Source of the DNA: Rhizobiaceae bacterium | Lineage (GTDB): Bacteria > Pseudomonadota > Alphaproteobacteria > Rhizobiales > Rhizobiaceae | DNA length: 64,000 nucleotides | Direction: 5' to 3' | NCBI GenBank assembly: GCA_025698895.1 | Contig: JAILWO010000001.1 | Location: forward strand, 593,001 to 657,000 | Shown here: positions 62,121 through 64,000 of the stretch, piece after piece | Layout: each line of letters opens with the position of its first letter | How positions within the stretch are numbered: the stretch's first letter is position 1 | The notes under the pieces: generated by a model | What the model saw: only the letters and a program-made list of their open reading frames with translations | What the model was told of the DNA's origin: nothing | Databases searched by the model: none | Translations under genes and position numbers: made by a program

Positions 62121-63119
62121 CTATTCAACTATTCCGGCTTCGCGGTAGGCGCGAAGCGCTCCAGGATGAATGTCTTGCGTTTCCCAACCTGTGACGAGCG
62201 CCGATCTGCTCATCAGCTTGCCGAGTGCATGGTATTCCGCGAACAGATCAACCTGCTCGATGATCGCCTTGGTGATCTGGTAGGCTGCCTCGTCGTCGAA
62301 CTCGTCGTAGACGCACCATGCGACCGGTGACGTGAATGCCTCGATTTCAGATTCGAGGCCGTCGATGACGCCGGCCGGGATCGTCGCGGGATTGAGCGCG
62401 GCACCTGCCGCGATCGTAGCCTCGACCGCCTCTTGCCCCCAAGAAATATGGTAAAGTGATCGACCCGAGGCGAGCAGCTCGTTCGTATGTGGGCTCGGCA
62501 GGAACTGACCCTCTTCCGGGTCTAGATAGCCACCCACCACTATCGCGTCGACCTGACCCGCCATCGCCGATTTGACGCCCTGGTCGAGGCCCAGGGTCTC
62601 GAATTCGATATCGTCCCTGAGGCCCCAACCATGCTCGACGATCTGGAGGGCCTGAATGGTCCAGCCGATCTGCGGCGGGCGACCCACCGCGACACGCTTG
62701 CCAACCAGATCCTCTTTTGTCCGGATCGAGTCATCAAGGCTCGCCAGCCAGAGCGTGTTGAGATTGTAATTGGCGATGAGCTTGGCGCTTGGATATTTCT
62801 GGTCGAATGGACCGGTGCCGGTCGTGGCCATTGGCTCCAGACCGGGCGTGTAGGCCATCATCGAGATCCGTCGCAATTCGGGATCGCTGTTGATCTTCTT
62901 CACGTTGAAGACCAGTCCCGGCGATTCCGAAGATGTCAAACTGACGGCATCGGTGGCCGAGTTGACGATCTGCTCCAGTGCATTGCCGAGCACATAGGAA
63001 CCGGTGCCAAACGGAGCCGTCAGCAGATCGATTCGTTCCTGCGCGCTGACAGCTACAGTCGCGCTCACTGATAACGCCGCGATGACGGCGATTGAGCATA
63101 ATGTCTTTCTCATTCTCAT
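62121..63119 (-). CDS. TAXI-family TRAP transporter solute-binding protein
   Basis: A 332-residue exported protein with a signal peptide to about AVSAQ-ER (residue 27). After it come LLTAPFGTGSYVLGNALEQIV and the VGRPPQIGWTIQALQIVEHGWGL stretch typical of TAXI proteins, with DLVGKRVAVG nearby. Glutamate and related acids are known ligands of some members. It is the first gene of the TRAP/CoA-transferase operon and follows the IclR gene by 78 bp on the same strand, so it may have its own promoter there. Confidence 0.88.
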   Translation of the reverse strand: MRMRKTLCSIAVIAALSVSATVAVSAQERIDLLTAPFGTGSYVLGNALEQIVNSATDAVSLTSSESPGLVFNVKKINSDPELRRISMMAYTPGLEPMATTGTGPFDQKYPSAKLIANYNLNTLWLASLDDSIRTKEDLVGKRVAVGRPPQIGWTIQALQIVEHGWGLRDDIEFETLGLDQGVKSAMAGQVDAIVVGGYLDPEEGQFLPSPHTNELLASGRSLYHISWGQEAVEATIAAGAALNPATIPAGVIDGLESEIEAFTSPVAWCVYDEFDDEAAYQITKAIIEQVDLFAEYHALGKLMSRSALVTGWETQDIHPGALRAYREAGIVE

Positions 63120-63197
63120 TTCCTCCCTGGGCGGTTGCCTGAACTTGAGTGTCCCGGCGTTCGCATGTCATCGCCGCGACACCCGACTGAAGTCGAA

Positions 63198-63998
63198 CTA
63201 CGTGGCTGCAGAAGCAGCGACGCCCTCCATGCTGGTGCCATTCCTCTTCAGCGCCAGACTGAGGGCTTCCGCGGCCTCGCGCGCGGCCCGGATGGCATTC
63301 GCCTGAACATTGTCCTGCATGAGACGTGAGATGGGGCCGTTGACGCTGACGGAGGCGAACACTTGCCCGGCGCCATCGAAAACCGGCGCGCCGACTCCCC
63401 ATCCTCCAGCGATGCGCTCTCCCGACGTCACGATGTAGCCTTGGCGTCTTGTCGTCTCGAGACGGGACAGCAAGTCCGGGAGTTCGAGCCTGCGTCCACT
63501 CCCGGGAAGGACGAGATCTGCCTCAGCCAGCATCGCCGATGCCTTGTTTTCATCGAGGAATGCCAGGATCGATAAACTCGCCGCTCCTGCGTGAACCGGG
63601 GAACGTCGTCCCGGTGGCTGATCCCAGCGCAGCGGGTGCCGCGAGACGCGATGCGCCAGCACCACGACTTCGTTGCCACTCAGCACATTGAGTTGGACGG
63701 TCTCTCCACAGGTGTTACGCGCTGCTTCGAGCGGACCAGCCGCGAGTTCGAGAAGGCCGTTGCTGCCGATCTCGGCGATCGCCAGCGCCAGAAGACCGTA
63801 AGCGACGGAGAAAGTCCCGGACTGGTCACGCTGGAGAACGCCCTCGGCGACGAGCGATCGGGCGATGCGCAGAACTGTCGTTTTGTTCAGCCCGCACGTT
63901 GTCGCGAGTTCGGTGAGCGTCAGCCGACGCGCGCCGCCTTCGAAAGCGCGCAAAATCGCGAAGGTCCGGCTGATTGATCGGTTGTCATTATCTGACAT
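63198..63998 (-). CDS. IclR-family transcriptional regulator
   Basis: A 266-residue regulator. The N-terminal winged helix (about 1-70) contains SISRTFAILRAFEGGARRLTLTELATTCGLNKTTVLRIARSLVAEG. The GAF-like IclR effector domain follows (about 85-250), with GETVQLNVLSGNEVVVLAHRVS and GGWGVGAPVFDGAGQVFASVSVNGPISRL. The start ATG at 63998 is two bases from the window edge, so upstream signals cannot be judged. It probably controls the TAXI-TRAP/CoA-transferase operon directly downstream. Confidence 0.9.
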   Translation of the reverse strand: MSDNDNRSISRTFAILRAFEGGARRLTLTELATTCGLNKTTVLRIARSLVAEGVLQRDQSGTFSVAYGLLALAIAEIGSNGLLELAAGPLEAARNTCGETVQLNVLSGNEVVVLAHRVSRHPLRWDQPPGRRSPVHAGAASLSILAFLDENKASAMLAEADLVLPGSGRRLELPDLLSRLETTRRQGYIVTSGERIAGGWGVGAPVFDGAGQVFASVSVNGPISRLMQDNVQANAIRAAREAAEALSLALKRNGTSMEGVAASAAT

Positions 63999-64000
63999 AG

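Larger units (their letters stand above)
31155..64000 (+). mobile_element. Left part of a genomic island inserted at tRNA-Ser(CGA); right end not in window
   Basis: The left boundary is the tRNA 3' end. It is followed by short direct repeats, a complete tyrosine integrase reading away from the tRNA, a helicase fragment and a broken IS3 OrfA, then substrate-transport and catabolic operons with dedicated regulators. This architecture is standard for tRNA-targeting islands. No conjugation genes, excisionase or second copy of the tRNA 3' end appear before 64,000, so the extent to the right is unknown and some later genes could be ordinary chromosome. Confidence 0.55.

Noticed and set aside
1-64000. 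CRISPR arrays, rRNA genes, conjugation genes, toxin-antitoxin or restriction-modification systems
   Set aside because: No regularly spaced long repeats, rRNA segments or recognisable proteins of these classes were seen; the integrase, helicase fragment and OrfA remnant are the only mobility-related genes.

Overview
The window looks like chromosome of a high-GC alphaproteobacterium of the order Hyphomicrobiales (Rhizobiales), most likely a Phyllobacteriaceae/Mesorhizobium-like lineage. The signs are the 180-kDa NAD-glutamate dehydrogenase, the assimilatory sulfur operon order cysG-DUF2849-cysI-cysH-DUF934, the htpX-rsmB-heparinase-purH run beside an SDHAF4-like gene, and the small alphaproteobacterial families DUF1192 and DUF6481. 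The genus is inference.

Positions 1-31,000 look like ordinary core chromosome: a truncated MFS gene, a quinone oxidoreductase, a semialdehyde dehydrogenase/class III aminotransferase/MDR dehydrogenase operon (1907-5898), an AI-2E-type exporter, the sulfate-assimilation operon (7285-12033), carbonic anhydrase, an unusual pyridoxal kinase-DUF429 fusion, a YcaQ-like protein, NAD-GDH, an MFS exporter, purH, a heparinase-like protein, rsmB, htpX, an SDHAF4-like gene and an exported nuclease. Between that nuclease and a tRNA-Ser lies a compact unexplained minus-strand locus (about 30,708-31,019). It has an 8-codon ORF, a 15-base perfect complement of the 16S rRNA 3' end placed as a Shine-Dalgarno, a 23-codon ORF and an intrinsic terminator.

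At 31,065 a tRNA-Ser(CGA) is followed at once by three 12-bp-spaced repeats, a complete tyrosine integrase, then debris of a UvrD-like helicase and an IS3-type OrfA. This is the left end of a genomic island whose right end is not seen; everything to 64,000 is accessory in character. The cargo falls into four blocks. (1) 33,664-41,839, plus strand: an ABC importer, an enolase-superfamily enzyme, a GntR/FCD regulator, an M29-aminopeptidase-like protein with a Cys-rich tail and a methyltransferase. (2) 42,147-46,069: a DUF302-like/MerC-like/DsrE/methyltransferase operon divergent from a CadC-type winged-helix-TPR regulator. (3) 46,171-58,238, minus strand: two operons holding a flavoprotein dehydrogenase, a DctPQM TRAP importer, cupin, NIPSNAP, alpha/beta hydrolase, aspartate-dehydrogenase-like protein, two SDRs, a DapA-like lyase, an OYE-type flavoenzyme and a TetR regulator. 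Both operons start at good sigma-70-like promoters overlaid by related palindromes. (4) 58,863-63,998: a TAXI-type TRAP importer, a family III CoA-transferase and an IclR regulator.

Taken together the island pairs three importers of different classes (ABC, DctPQM TRAP, TAXI TRAP), each with its own regulator and catabolic enzymes. Blocks 1 and 3 are the best candidates for undescribed catabolic systems. Substrates cannot be read from the sequence.
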